Of a DNA stretch of 64,000 nucleotides, positions 1 through 7,969 are shown in pieces. A program made the translations under genes and the position numbers. The notes beneath the pieces were generated by a model. The model saw only the letters and a program-made list of their open reading frames with translations. It was not told where the DNA came from and did not search any database. Numbering within the stretch: the first letter of the stretch is position 1; every line of letters starts with the position of its first letter. The DNA is from Motiliproteus sp036960175 (GTDB lineage: Bacteria; Pseudomonadota; Gammaproteobacteria; Pseudomonadales; Balneatricaceae). Where the stretch lies: NCBI GenBank assembly GCA_036960175.1, contig JBALWH010000014.1, forward strand, positions 34,229 through 98,228, written 5' to 3'.

Positions 1-299
1 TTCTTTCCCCTCTCTTGTCGAATTCGACATCTAAATCCCTGCAATACTTTGAATGTTGTTGTCCGTTTTTTTTATCCATACCCGTTTTTCACTCTGTGCC
101 CGGTAGCTGGCTGGTGTTTATATAATGGATTGAAAGTTCTGCTCTAGTTTGCAGTCGCAATATGAACGACTACACTTTTCTTGTGTTCTCTAATTTAGCA
201 GCTTCAAGGCTCGGATGTTATCTGCCCGATATGCTGTTTGTACGAGTTGCCAGTGTTTCTTAATACGGATTTAGATTCTTTTGCAGGAGCAAAACATAG
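1..299. other. Gene-free left edge with a 14-bp palindrome
   Basis: No coding region is visible before the GGDEF/EAL gene. A perfect 14-bp palindrome, TGTCGAATTCGACA, lies at 16-29. It has no T-tract, so it reads more like a protein-binding site than a terminator. A purine-rich GCAGGAGC about 7-14 bases before the ATG at 300 is a good ribosome binding site for the next gene. No clear promoter was recognised. Confidence 0.3.
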
Positions 300-2912
300 A
301 TGCTGGCTGAGTCCAAAGTTCCAATTCCACAGCAGCAATCAACTAAAAAATTTCAGCTATCTCTCGTGCTGGTGTTGAGCCTGAGCTTGTTGTCCGTCTT
401 CGCTGTTCTTTTATATAGCCTCACCCAGGTTAACAAAGATGCCCAGTTAGCGGCAGAGATTAACTTTTCCTCAACAATAGAGGACAAGTTGCAGCAGTTG
501 GAGGTGTTCGTCAGCGATTATGCCTATTGGGATGACACCATTGAGAATGCTTATCGTGCTACAAATGTGGAATGGATCGATAGTAATTTTGGCGAGTATT
601 TGACTAATTCCTTCGGTGTTACCGAGGTGCTAATGCTGGATGGTCGTAATCAAACGATTTTTGCCCTAAAAGACGCACAGCACGTCGACATGTTTTTTGC
701 TGAAAATGAACGCGCTCAACTTGATCCGTTATTATTAAAAGCGCGATTATCCGATCCTGCGCTTGATAAGCCTGTTTCTGTGTCCGCTATTTTTATGATA
801 GAGGGTGTGCCTGCATTAGTGAGTGCTAGTGTGTTGTCGCCGGAAGATGGCAGCTTTTTACCGACTCCTCGGCCGGTACTGTTTTACGCAAAACGTCTCG
901 ATTCAGAACAGCTTTTGTTAATGTCTGAGCAATATCGTTTAGCGGGGTTGGGCTTCAGCACTGAATTGTCTGGCGATAGCAGCAAGGCTTCAATAGACAT
1001 TAAAAGTATGACCGGTGAAACCTTGGGGCGGTTGTCCTGGGTGCCAGAAATGCCGGGTGATTTGGTGCTGTCTGAGATCAAAATTCCCTTGGCTATTATC
1101 TGCGTGCTGTTTGGTTCTTTTGCACTGATGATTTTGATAAGGATGCGCCTGGCTGCTCGGCAAATAAGTGAGTCTGTGCTGCGTATTAAACAGGATGAAA
1201 AAGAGTTGCGGCTTGCGGCAGCCGTCTTTGATACCGCCACGGAAGCGGTGATGGTGACGGATTCTAATAACAGAATTCAGATTGTGAATAATGCTTTTAG
1301 TCGGATTACCGGATACGACAGTCACGAGGTTATTGGTTGTAAACCCTCGGTATTGCAGTCAGGGCGCCACGACAAGCCGTATTTCGATGCCATGTACGAA
1401 ACGCTGCAAGCCAAAGATGCCTGGGAAGGTGAGATTTGGAATCGTAGAAAAAGCGGTGAGGCTTACCCAGAATGGTTGGCTATCTCGACCATGCGCGATG
1501 AAAAAGGCGTGTTTGAAGGCTATGTGGCTCTGTTTAGTGATATTTCTAAGCGCAAGGAAGATGAGGCGCGGATAGAGTATCAGGCCAATTTCGATTGGCT
1601 CACAGGCTTAGCCAATAGGAATCTATTTTCTGATCGTTTTTCCTGTGCACTAGAGCGTGCTGAAAGAGATAGTAAGCGAGTGGCGTTATTGTTTATCGAC
1701 CTGGACCGGTTTAAGGAAGTTAACGATACTCTGGGGCATCGAATTGGCGATCAGCTGTTGCAAGTCGCTTCTAAGCGACTGCTTAACTCATTGAGAAAGT
1801 CGGATACCGTTGCTCGTTTGGGTGGCGATGAGTTTGCTGTGGTGCTGCCCGATAATCTGGATATGCATAATATTGAAGACGCGGTCATCAAAATTCTCGA
1901 TAGCTTCTCACAGCCCTATTGTTTGGAGGGGCATGATGCTGTTGTATCTGCCAGCGTAGGCATAGCTATTTACCCTGATGATGGCACGGATGTGGAAACC
2001 CTTCTGCGTAAAGCAGATAGTGCGATGTATAAAGCCAAACAGAAAGGACGCAACAATTTCCAGTTCTTCACTCTTGAAATGGATGTGGAAGCGCAGCAGC
2101 GCAGGGACTTGGAGTATGCGCTGCGTAAAGCACTGGATAATGATGAGTTTGTTGTTAACTATCAGCCTATTATGGATCTTTCTACTGGGACGTTGGTTGG
2201 TGCTGAAGCATTGGTTCGATGGCAGCGCCCTGGAGTGGGTATTGTGCCGCCATCGGCCTTTATCGCTTTGGCAGAAGAGGTCGGCTTGATCGTTCCTATC
2301 GGAGGGTGGGTATTAGGGGAAGCTTGTCGCGAAGCAAAGGCCTGGATGAGGGATAGCGAGTTTTCGCCAGCTGTCGCGGTGAATTTTTCCAGTCGTCAGT
2401 TTCAGCATCAGGATGTCCCTGGGTTGGTCAGGGATGTTCTGCAGGACACCGGTCTTCCGCCGGAAAAGTTGACCATTGAAATTACCGAAAGCCTGCTAAT
2501 TGAAGATGATGAGCGTGTTTTGCAGCAGTTGCAGGAGATTCGCAGCATGGGTATCAGTCTATCTATTGACGATTTTGGTACCGGTTATTCTTCTTTGAGT
2601 TACCTTAAGAAATTCCCGATCAATGTTTTGAAAATTGATCGTTCATTTATTATAGATCTATCTAATAACACCGAAGATAGGGCGTTGGTTGCAGGGATAA
2701 TCTCTATGGCAGATAGCTTGAATTTGAAGGTCGTTGCTGAGGGTGTCGAAACGGCAGAGCAAGCGGATTTCCTGAAGTCTAAGGATTGCGTCTATGCGCA
2801 GGGGTTTCTTTATAGTCAGGCTTTGCCAGCGTCCGAATTCAACGCCTATGTTGAAACCTGCGTTACGGAAATTTTCTCAGGTACTCGATGCGAAAAGGCC
2901 GCCGCACAATAA
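300..2912 (+). CDS. CHASE4-PAS-GGDEF-EAL cyclic-di-GMP enzyme
   Basis: This is a membrane-bound dual diguanylate cyclase/phosphodiesterase of 870 aa. A first membrane helix lies near residues 20-42. It is followed by a periplasmic sensor of CHASE4 type (about 45-255, with the YAYWDDT-like stretch), a second helix near 260-280, a PAS domain (about 305-420), GGDEF (about 430-590) and EAL (about 610-850). The GGDEF site reads RLGGDEF, so the cyclase motif is intact. The EAL site reads AEALVRW and keeps the ITES, DDFGTGYSS, KIDRSF and AEGVET motifs, so phosphodiesterase activity is also plausible. It stands alone, with a convergent neighbour. The signal sensed by CHASE4 cannot be read from sequence. 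Confidence 0.93.
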   Translation: MLAESKVPIPQQQSTKKFQLSLVLVLSLSLLSVFAVLLYSLTQVNKDAQLAAEINFSSTIEDKLQQLEVFVSDYAYWDDTIENAYRATNVEWIDSNFGEYLTNSFGVTEVLMLDGRNQTIFALKDAQHVDMFFAENERAQLDPLLLKARLSDPALDKPVSVSAIFMIEGVPALVSASVLSPEDGSFLPTPRPVLFYAKRLDSEQLLLMSEQYRLAGLGFSTELSGDSSKASIDIKSMTGETLGRLSWVPEMPGDLVLSEIKIPLAIICVLFGSFALMILIRMRLAARQISESVLRIKQDEKELRLAAAVFDTATEAVMVTDSNNRIQIVNNAFSRITGYDSHEVIGCKPSVLQSGRHDKPYFDAMYETLQAKDAWEGEIWNRRKSGEAYPEWLAISTMRDEKGVFEGYVALFSDISKRKEDEARIEYQANFDWLTGLANRNLFSDRFSCALERAERDSKRVALLFIDLDRFKEVNDTLGHRIGDQLLQVASKRLLNSLRKSDTVARLGGDEFAVVLPDNLDMHNIEDAVIKILDSFSQPYCLEGHDAVVSASVGIAIYPDDGTDVETLLRKADSAMYKAKQKGRNNFQFFTLEMDVEAQQRRDLEYALRKALDNDEFVVNYQPIMDLSTGTLVGAEALVRWQRPGVGIVPPSAFIALAEEVGLIVPIGGWVLGEACREAKAWMRDSEFSPAVAVNFSSRQFQHQDVPGLVRDVLQDTGLPPEKLTIEITESLLIEDDERVLQQLQEIRSMGISLSIDDFGTGYSSLSYLKKFPINVLKIDRSFIIDLSNNTEDRALVAGIISMADSLNLKVVAEGVETAEQADFLKSKDCVYAQGFLYSQALPASEFNAYVETCVTEIFSGTRCEKAAAQ

Positions 2913-3005
2913 CGTCGATAATTGTTTGTTGGTGATTAACTCGGTGTTAGCGTCACAGTCTTATGCCGAACTCGGTTCAAGGCAATGATGGTGGGGTTGT
3001 TGTCT

Positions 3006-3060
3006 GAGCGCTTTCGTGAAGTTTAGACCTGGCTAGCTTTTCAGCTAGCCTTCAGCGCTC
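3006..3060. terminator. Nested inverted repeat between convergent genes
   Basis: A 7-bp perfect stem, GGCTAGC (3031-3037) with GCTAGCC (3044-3050), has a 6-base loop. It is enclosed by a second pair, GAGCGCT (3006-3012) with AGCGCTC (3054-3060). It lies between two genes that converge, so a bidirectional terminator is the likely role. There is no clear T-tract, which lowers confidence. Confidence 0.4.
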
Positions 3061-3080
3061 TAAGCATTTTTCCCGATATT

Positions 3081-3734
3081 TTATAGTTGGATCCGGCGCC
3101 TGATTCGTAGGCCCGCTAAGCCGACTACAAAAAGCGCTAAAGTAGCTGGGGTGGGTACGGCTTGTGGTGCGCTGCTTGAGAAAAGAACCTCGTCGATGCC
3201 GTAACCGTCTGGACTTGATGTGAATAAAGAGAAAGAAGTAAAAAGTGTGTCAGACACGAAACCTACGAACTGTGTGCCTAACACTGAAGGTAAGGCTGCC
3301 GTTCCGACGCCATCTATTGTGACTGAAGGTGCGCTTATCATATGACTAATTAGCGCGGCGAAACCTAGGATGGGGGCGTCGAATTGGAATACCACGGGGC
3401 TGCTTACCGATGATCCGGTTAGCAAGTAGGTGCCATTAATATCAACTACAGATGAGAATCCTGTTGTCACCGCGTCTACAGATGAAATACCGGGGCCGGT
3501 GACAGAAAACGGTCCGAAGTCGGCACCACTTGATATGGAGGTCCCAACAAAGCTGGAAAAGTCTTCACTAAATACGGGCTCGCCCACAAGAGCTCGGAAG
3601 TCGCTTTCAGTTGTCACGACGGTAATTGTTGCCGCCTGGACCTTAAAGGCAATAACGCTGGTCATCAGTATGCTAAGTAATAGTGTAGAGGCAACAGAGC
3701 GCATAGACAGAATCCTTTTGGTAGATGTTGTCAT
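3081..3734 (-). CDS. Secreted protein with PEP-CTERM-like sorting tail
   Basis: The protein has 217 aa. An N-terminal signal peptide ends near residue 34 (…FKVQA-A). A beta-rich, Ser/Thr/Gly-rich body with few charges follows. The C-terminus is VPTPATLAL, a hydrophobic helix and then RIRRR. That is the layout of a PEP-CTERM exosortase sorting signal (usually VPEPATLAL…RRR), here with PTP in place of PEP. Proteins of this kind are exported, processed by exosortase and often belong to the extracellular matrix. No exosortase is in the window, and the body matches no family I recognise. Confidence 0.75.
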   Translation of the reverse strand: MTTSTKRILSMRSVASTLLLSILMTSVIAFKVQAATITVVTTESDFRALVGEPVFSEDFSSFVGTSISSGADFGPFSVTGPGISSVDAVTTGFSSVVDINGTYLLTGSSVSSPVVFQFDAPILGFAALISHMISAPSVTIDGVGTAALPSVLGTQFVGFVSDTLFTSFSLFTSSPDGYGIDEVLFSSSAPQAVPTPATLALFVVGLAGLRIRRRIQL

Positions 3735-4116
3735 GCTAGCAAATACCGTTGTTTTTAAACAACTATTTTAAATCGCCGGGTTTGCTATGCGTCGTTTGTC
3801 GGTCTGCAGTGGTGGGTATCGGGTACGGAGGGTTGGCTGTATATCATTAGAAGCGGGGTTTGATTGTCGGGGTCCCGTCCAGTCTGATTGCTTGGGGGTG
3901 GGCTGGTGCGCCATAAAAGGCGCGGGGGCTATATCGTTGCACTAGCTCTGTCTTTCAAGAAGCGGTTCAATGCTCCAAAGTCACCCGCCACTATGAATCG
4001 GGTGCTGGTCTCGAAGCCTTCAGGGCTTGCCGTTAACAACGATGTTTCTTTTTGATCACGTATCTGAAAACGTATTGCTACAATGCCTATGAGTTTTGGT
4101 TAAAGGTTTCGTGATG
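3735..4116. other. Gene-free stretch
   Basis: About 380 bases lie between two leftward genes. I see a GTTGTTT/AAACAAC hairpin just upstream of the PEP-CTERM-like gene (about 3748-3763) and a small GCGCC/GGCGC hairpin near 3910-3926 with no T-run. Neither decides a function, and no coding sequence is convincing. The promoter of the leftward PEP-CTERM-like gene should lie in the 3735-3800 part. Confidence 0.3.
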
Positions 4117-4779
4117 CTAGCCCGGCTGTTGCAACATCAGCTTTAAGGCAGTGATCAACTGATTATTGTCTACGCCGGCTACTGCTATCTGTATAGAGGC
4201 ATGGGGGCTTGAGCTGGTATTTTCGGTAATTTGAACTTTCAGCTGCAGAGCTCCGTTCTTGATGGAGAACTGTTCGCTGGTTTCGGACACTTTTAGGTTG
4301 CCGTTGTTATGACAGAGTTTTGCCAGCTGTAATCCCAGGTCGCGGTTGTTCAGTACTTTAAGGGTTTGGCGCTCTCTATCCAGGGCTTCAAAGCCTAGGT
4401 CGCTGACTAGGTCGAACAGCATTTCATGGGTCTTGCTGGAGTTTTCCAGTTCGTCGATGGTCGCTTCCCAGCTATGTTTGGGCGGGTGGGTGACTTTTAC
4501 CCCTAAGGCGACGCCGGTGGTGGGATGCATCAATACTTCAGCAAATAAAGTCAGGGTGTAGTTGAGGCCTGATTTATCCTTAAAAGGGATATGTAATGTC
4601 CGGCTGCAGATTCCAGAGGGGTAAAATGTTAGTTCAGAGTATTTCGGACGTATTATCTTATCGAGCTTCTGAAAGACCTCTTCAGGTGTCATAGCCTTTC
4701 CCCTTCGCTGTTGGTTTTGAGTCGGTGTGTTAACGAAATCCAGCGGCACCATGGTCTGTCCATCCTCTATGAGGGTCAA
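4117..4779 (-). CDS. Conserved-looking protein of unknown function
   Basis: This is a 220-aa soluble protein with no signal peptide, no membrane segment and no family I recognise. It appears to hold two alpha/beta halves. The first is about residues 30-125, beginning MTPEEVFQKL, with long beta strands (FYPSGICSRTLHIPF, YTLTLFAEVLMHP). The second is about 125-220. An internal ATG at residue 30 is an alternative start, since the first 29 residues look unstructured. It stands alone upstream of, and divergent from, dnaX. Codon use resembles its neighbours. Confidence 0.6.
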   Translation of the reverse strand: MTLIEDGQTMVPLDFVNTPTQNQQRRGKAMTPEEVFQKLDKIIRPKYSELTFYPSGICSRTLHIPFKDKSGLNYTLTLFAEVLMHPTTGVALGVKVTHPPKHSWEATIDELENSSKTHEMLFDLVSDLGFEALDRERQTLKVLNNRDLGLQLAKLCHNNGNLKVSETSEQFSIKNGALQLKVQITENTSSSPHASIQIAVAGVDNNQLITALKLMLQQPG

Positions 4780-5031
4780 TTGTTTGGCTTCGTTAACTCT
4801 ATGGCTTGAGTAGAGTTTAGGCCATAGATTTAGATCAAGAGATAATAACTTCTATAGCAGATTTTTTCGGTTTGATATAGATGTTGTGGGTATTTCGATC
4901 AAATAAGCGATGACCGGGTCGTTTAAGGTGTGAAACTGGATATCTAGGCCGCATCCCGATAGCATGTAAGACCCGGAGTTTAGATGTGTTTCCGGTACGA
5001 ATTTTCCTATAAAGGTAATGGCTGAAACTTC

Positions 5032-7005
5032 ATGAGCTATCAGGTTCTCGCCCGCAAATGGCGCCCTTCCACCTTTGATCAGATGGTGGGGCAGGAGCAC
5101 GTAATGAAAGCGCTGGTTAATGCGCTTGATAGTGGCCGTTTGCACCATGCTTATCTGTTTACGGGTACCCGTGGGGTCGGTAAAACATCGATCGCGCGCT
5201 TGTTTGCCAAGTCTCTTAATTGTGAGAAAGGCGTAGGTTCGACACCCTGTGGTGAATGTTCCCCTTGCCGTGAAATTAGCGAAGGGCGCTTTGTTGATCT
5301 GATTGAAGTGGATGCGGCATCCAGAACCAAGGTGGAAGATACCCGGGAGCTTCTGGAAAACGTGCAGTATGCACCGAGTCAGGGTCGCTTCAAGGTTTAC
5401 CTGATCGATGAAGTTCACATGCTCTCTACCCATAGTTTCAATGCTCTGTTGAAAACTCTGGAAGAGCCGCCTCCTCATATTAAATTTTTGCTGGCGACTA
5501 CAGATCCTCAAAAACTACCGGTAACTATTCTATCTCGGTGTCTGCAGTTCAATCTTAAAAATATGACGCCAGAGCGTATCGTCGCCCATCTGCAAACAGT
5601 TTTGAGTGCTGAGCAGGTCCCGCATGAAGATTCAGCGCTGTGGTTATTGGCCCGGGCGGCCAATGGTAGTATGCGGGATGCATTGAGTCTGACTGATCAG
5701 TCCATCTCCTATGGTAGCGGTCAGCTGCTGGAAAGCGATGTTCGCGCCATGCTGGGTAGTGTGGATCAGCAGCAGGTATTGGATTTGCTACGCATGCTGG
5801 CGGCGGGTTCGGCCCAGGATGTTATGGATACAGTTGCTGCCATTGCCGAATATGGTGCTAGCTTTGAGGATGTGCTGGCTGAGTTGCTGGGGCTGTTGCA
5901 TCGGGTGGCCATCGCTCAGGCGTTGCCGGATAGTTTGGATAACAGCCTCGGCGACCGGGATGAAGTCTTGGCCTTGGCGCGGTCACTAAAAGCCGAAGAT
6001 GTGCAGCTTTTTTATCAGATTGCTCTCAATGGTCGTAAAGACCTGCCCTTGGTGCCGGTTGCTAAAGATGGCTTCGAGATGACGCTGCTAAGGATGCTGG
6101 CTTTCCGGCCAGTTATGCCTGGAGAGGTGGCGTTAGTGGATGCCTCAGCTGAAGCTGCTCCGCAGTCAGAAGTCACTGCCGAGGTTGGGTCTCAGAGCAC
6201 TGCGCCGGTAGTCGTTCCTAGTGTGGCGCCAGTCGCTGAACTGATCGTTGAGGCTCCGTCGCCAGCTGGCGCTATCGCCGGTGACGGAGGTCATGTGGCT
6301 GTGAATTTGGCGGTGAAAACCTTGCCCGTATCGCAAGTCGAGCCGTCGCTGCCGCCGCCGTCTTATAATGATGCACCGCCTTGGGGGGACTCCTCTTCTG
6401 GTGCGTTAGCCGTTGATGAGCAACCACAGCCACAGCCACAGCCACAACCACAACCACAACCATTACCGGTGGCTCCGGCGCAGGCAGAAGAACCGGAGCC
6501 GTCCCCATCAAAAAAGGTTGATCCCCCTGCGGCCGTGACCGTTGAACAACAGGGGGAGCGTCCACAACAAGAGCAGATCGAAGCGCCCGTTTGCATCGAG
6601 CAGCTGAATGCTGAGTCTTGGGTGCCTGTGCTGGACGTTATCGGTTTGTCTGGAATGACGTACAATATCGCAGCGAATGCAACGGTAGACAGTGTCGAAA
6701 GCACTGAGCGGGGCGTTCAGATCCGCTACTTGCTATCGGGTCGCCAGATGCATCTGTTCAATGCGACTCATCAGCAACGGATCGAGGATGCGTTGTCTGA
6801 GTGCTTCAAAGTCGAGGTGAAAATTCTGTTCGTTGAAGGAGAGCCTGCGGCAGAAACGCCTGCGCAATACCGGCAGCGTCGTAATAAGGAGCGCATGGCT
6901 GCAGCGGTGTCAGTCTTGCAGGGTGACACTAACGTGCAGTCTATGATTGAGCGCTTTGGCGCTGTACTGGATATAGGCTCAGTAAAGCCGGTCGAATCCG
7001 TATAA
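5032..7005 (+). CDS. dnaX: DNA polymerase III tau subunit (gamma by frameshift)
   Basis: This is the clamp-loader ATPase and organiser of the replicative polymerase. The start MSYQVLARKWRP is canonical. Walker A is GTRGVGKTS (about residues 45-53). A four-Cys zinc module follows (CEKGVGSTPCGECSPC), then Walker B/DEVH (LIDEVHML) and the SRC sensor motif (ILSRCLQF). The middle is a long Pro/Gln/Ala-rich linker (about 370-515), and the C-terminal tau domain starts near 525. At 657 aa it is close to E. coli tau (643 aa). A -1 frameshift signal in the linker would give a roughly 496-aa gamma. The ATG has no good Shine-Dalgarno of its own. A five-codon reading frame (ATG at 5018, stop TGA at 5033-5035) overlaps the dnaX ATG and might couple initiation. 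Confidence 0.98.
   Translation: MSYQVLARKWRPSTFDQMVGQEHVMKALVNALDSGRLHHAYLFTGTRGVGKTSIARLFAKSLNCEKGVGSTPCGECSPCREISEGRFVDLIEVDAASRTKVEDTRELLENVQYAPSQGRFKVYLIDEVHMLSTHSFNALLKTLEEPPPHIKFLLATTDPQKLPVTILSRCLQFNLKNMTPERIVAHLQTVLSAEQVPHEDSALWLLARAANGSMRDALSLTDQSISYGSGQLLESDVRAMLGSVDQQQVLDLLRMLAAGSAQDVMDTVAAIAEYGASFEDVLAELLGLLHRVAIAQALPDSLDNSLGDRDEVLALARSLKAEDVQLFYQIALNGRKDLPLVPVAKDGFEMTLLRMLAFRPVMPGEVALVDASAEAAPQSEVTAEVGSQSTAPVVVPSVAPVAELIVEAPSPAGAIAGDGGHVAVNLAVKTLPVSQVEPSLPPPSYNDAPPWGDSSSGALAVDEQPQPQPQPQPQPQPLPVAPAQAEEPEPSPSKKVDPPAAVTVEQQGERPQQEQIEAPVCIEQLNAESWVPVLDVIGLSGMTYNIAANATVDSVESTERGVQIRYLLSGRQMHLFNATHQQRIEDALSECFKVEVKILFVEGEPAAETPAQYRQRRNKERMAAAVSVLQGDTNVQSMIERFGAVLDIGSVKPVESV
6424..6459 (+). 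repeat. Hexanucleotide CCACAR tandem repeat coding Pro-Gln
   Basis: Six perfect in-frame units of CCACAG or CCACAA encode a (Pro-Gln)6 run in the dnaX linker, followed by a degenerate seventh unit (CCATTA). Changes in copy number would keep the reading frame and only alter linker length. Confidence 0.9.
6495..6557 (+). promoter_or_regulatory. Programmed -1 ribosomal frameshift signal in dnaX
   Basis: All three elements of the E. coli dnaX recoding signal are visible. The slippery heptamer A AAA AAG is at 6510-6516 in the correct phase (Ser-Lys-Lys codons TCA AAA AAG). A Shine-Dalgarno-like GGAG lies at 6495-6498, 11 bases upstream. A perfect 8-bp stem, TCCCCCTG (6522-6529) with CAGGGGGA (6550-6557), begins 5 bases downstream. 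After a -1 slip the next codons are GGT and then TGA (6519-6521), so the product would end Lys-Lys-Gly after about 496 residues. E. coli gamma is likewise produced by termination right after the slip. Confidence 0.85.
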
Positions 7006-7021
7006 ACAAGAGGTTATAAAA

Positions 7022-7348
7022 ATGATGAAAGGTGATATGGGCAATTTGATGAAACAGGCCCAGCAAATGCAAGAGAAGCTGCAGCTGGCTCAAGAAGAAA
7101 TTGCCAATGCAGAGGTCAAGGGCGAATCTGGGGCCGGGATGGTAAAAATCCAGATGAATGGGCGTCATGATGTGAAAAGGGTAGAGATTGACCCTAGTCT
7201 GATGGAAGAAGATAAGGAAATTCTCGAAGATCTGATTGCTGCTGCGGTGAATGACGCGGTGCGTAAGATAGAAGTATCCAGTCAAGAAAAAATGGCTGGC
7301 CTGACCGGTGGCATGGGTATGCCTCCTGGTTTTAAGATGCCGTTCTAG
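7022..7348 (+). CDS. ybaB: YbaB/EbfC nucleoid-associated protein
   Basis: This 108-aa protein belongs to the YbaB/EbfC family of small dimeric DNA-binding proteins. It shows the GNLMKQAQQMQEKLQ N-terminal helix, a central VKIQMNGRHDVKRVEIDPSL strand segment and a Gly/Met/Pro-rich tail (GGMGMPPGFKMPF), all typical of the family. It sits 16 bases after dnaX and 24 before recR, the conserved gammaproteobacterial order dnaX-ybaB-recR, so co-transcription is expected. Two consecutive ATG codons (7022 and 7025) are possible starts. Confidence 0.95.
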   Translation: MMKGDMGNLMKQAQQMQEKLQLAQEEIANAEVKGESGAGMVKIQMNGRHDVKRVEIDPSLMEEDKEILEDLIAAAVNDAVRKIEVSSQEKMAGLTGGMGMPPGFKMPF

Positions 7349-7372
7349 ATTTGTTGCCGGAGTTCGTAAAAC

Positions 7373-7969
7373 GTGTCATTTAGCCCATTGATCGACCAGT
7401 TGATCAGTTCTTTGCGATGCCTGCCCGGCGTTGGTGCCAGGTCTGCGCAGCGCATGGCGTTTCATTTGTTGGAGCGTGACCGTCAGGGTGCCTTAACGCT
7501 GTCGCAGACGCTAGCTGATGCGATGGAGGCTGTGGGCCATTGTCAGAGCTGCCGTACATTGACGGAGCTTGAGCTCTGCACCATCTGTGATAATCCTCGC
7601 CGTCAGAGTGGTCTGCTGTGTGTGGTGGAAACGCCTGCTGATGTGTTGGCTATAGAGCAGACGGGTATCTATAGGGGGCGCTATTTTGTGCTGCATGGGC
7701 ATCTGTCTCCCATCGATGGTCTGGGGCCGGAGGATATTGGTATTTTTGAGTTGTTGCAGCGAGTGGCTGATTCCGATATTCAGGAGTTGATTATTGCAAC
7801 TAACCCCACGGTAGAAGGTGAAGCGACCGCTCATTATATATCAGAACAGTTGAAGGCTATGGGGGTGAAGGCTAGCCGGATTGCCCATGGTGTTCCGCTT
7901 GGAGGGGAGCTTGAATATGTCGATGGCGGCACTCTCGCTCATGCTTTTTCAGGACGTAAGCAGTTATGA
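7373..7969 (+). CDS. recR: Recombination mediator protein RecR
   Basis: RecR acts with RecF and RecO to load RecA at gaps. At 198 aa it matches the family length. An N-terminal helix-hairpin-helix (LRCLPGVGARSAQRMAFHLL) is followed by the C4 zinc finger (CQSCRTLTELELCTIC, about residues 57-72) and a Toprim domain (LCVVETPADVLAIE … GRYFVLHG). It starts at GTG. Its stop overlaps the next start as ATGA, which implies translational coupling to rnd. Confidence 0.96.
   Translation: MSFSPLIDQLISSLRCLPGVGARSAQRMAFHLLERDRQGALTLSQTLADAMEAVGHCQSCRTLTELELCTICDNPRRQSGLLCVVETPADVLAIEQTGIYRGRYFVLHGHLSPIDGLGPEDIGIFELLQRVADSDIQELIIATNPTVEGEATAHYISEQLKAMGVKASRIAHGVPLGGELEYVDGGTLAHAFSGRKQL

Noticed and set aside
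5018..5035. Five-codon frame (MAETS) before dnaX as a leader peptide
   Set aside because: The AAAGG lies only two bases before its ATG. It may couple initiation, but evidence is too weak for a separate feature.
4852..5511. A 219-codon minus-strand frame over the dnaX start
   Set aside because: It lies antisense to the conserved N-terminal ATPase of DnaX, has no recognisable family and a composition expected from the opposite strand.
6272..6704. Minus-strand frames rich in Val/Ala or Cys/Gly over the dnaX linker
   Set aside because: They are the reverse reading of the CCACAR repeat and Pro-rich linker, not a metal-binding protein.
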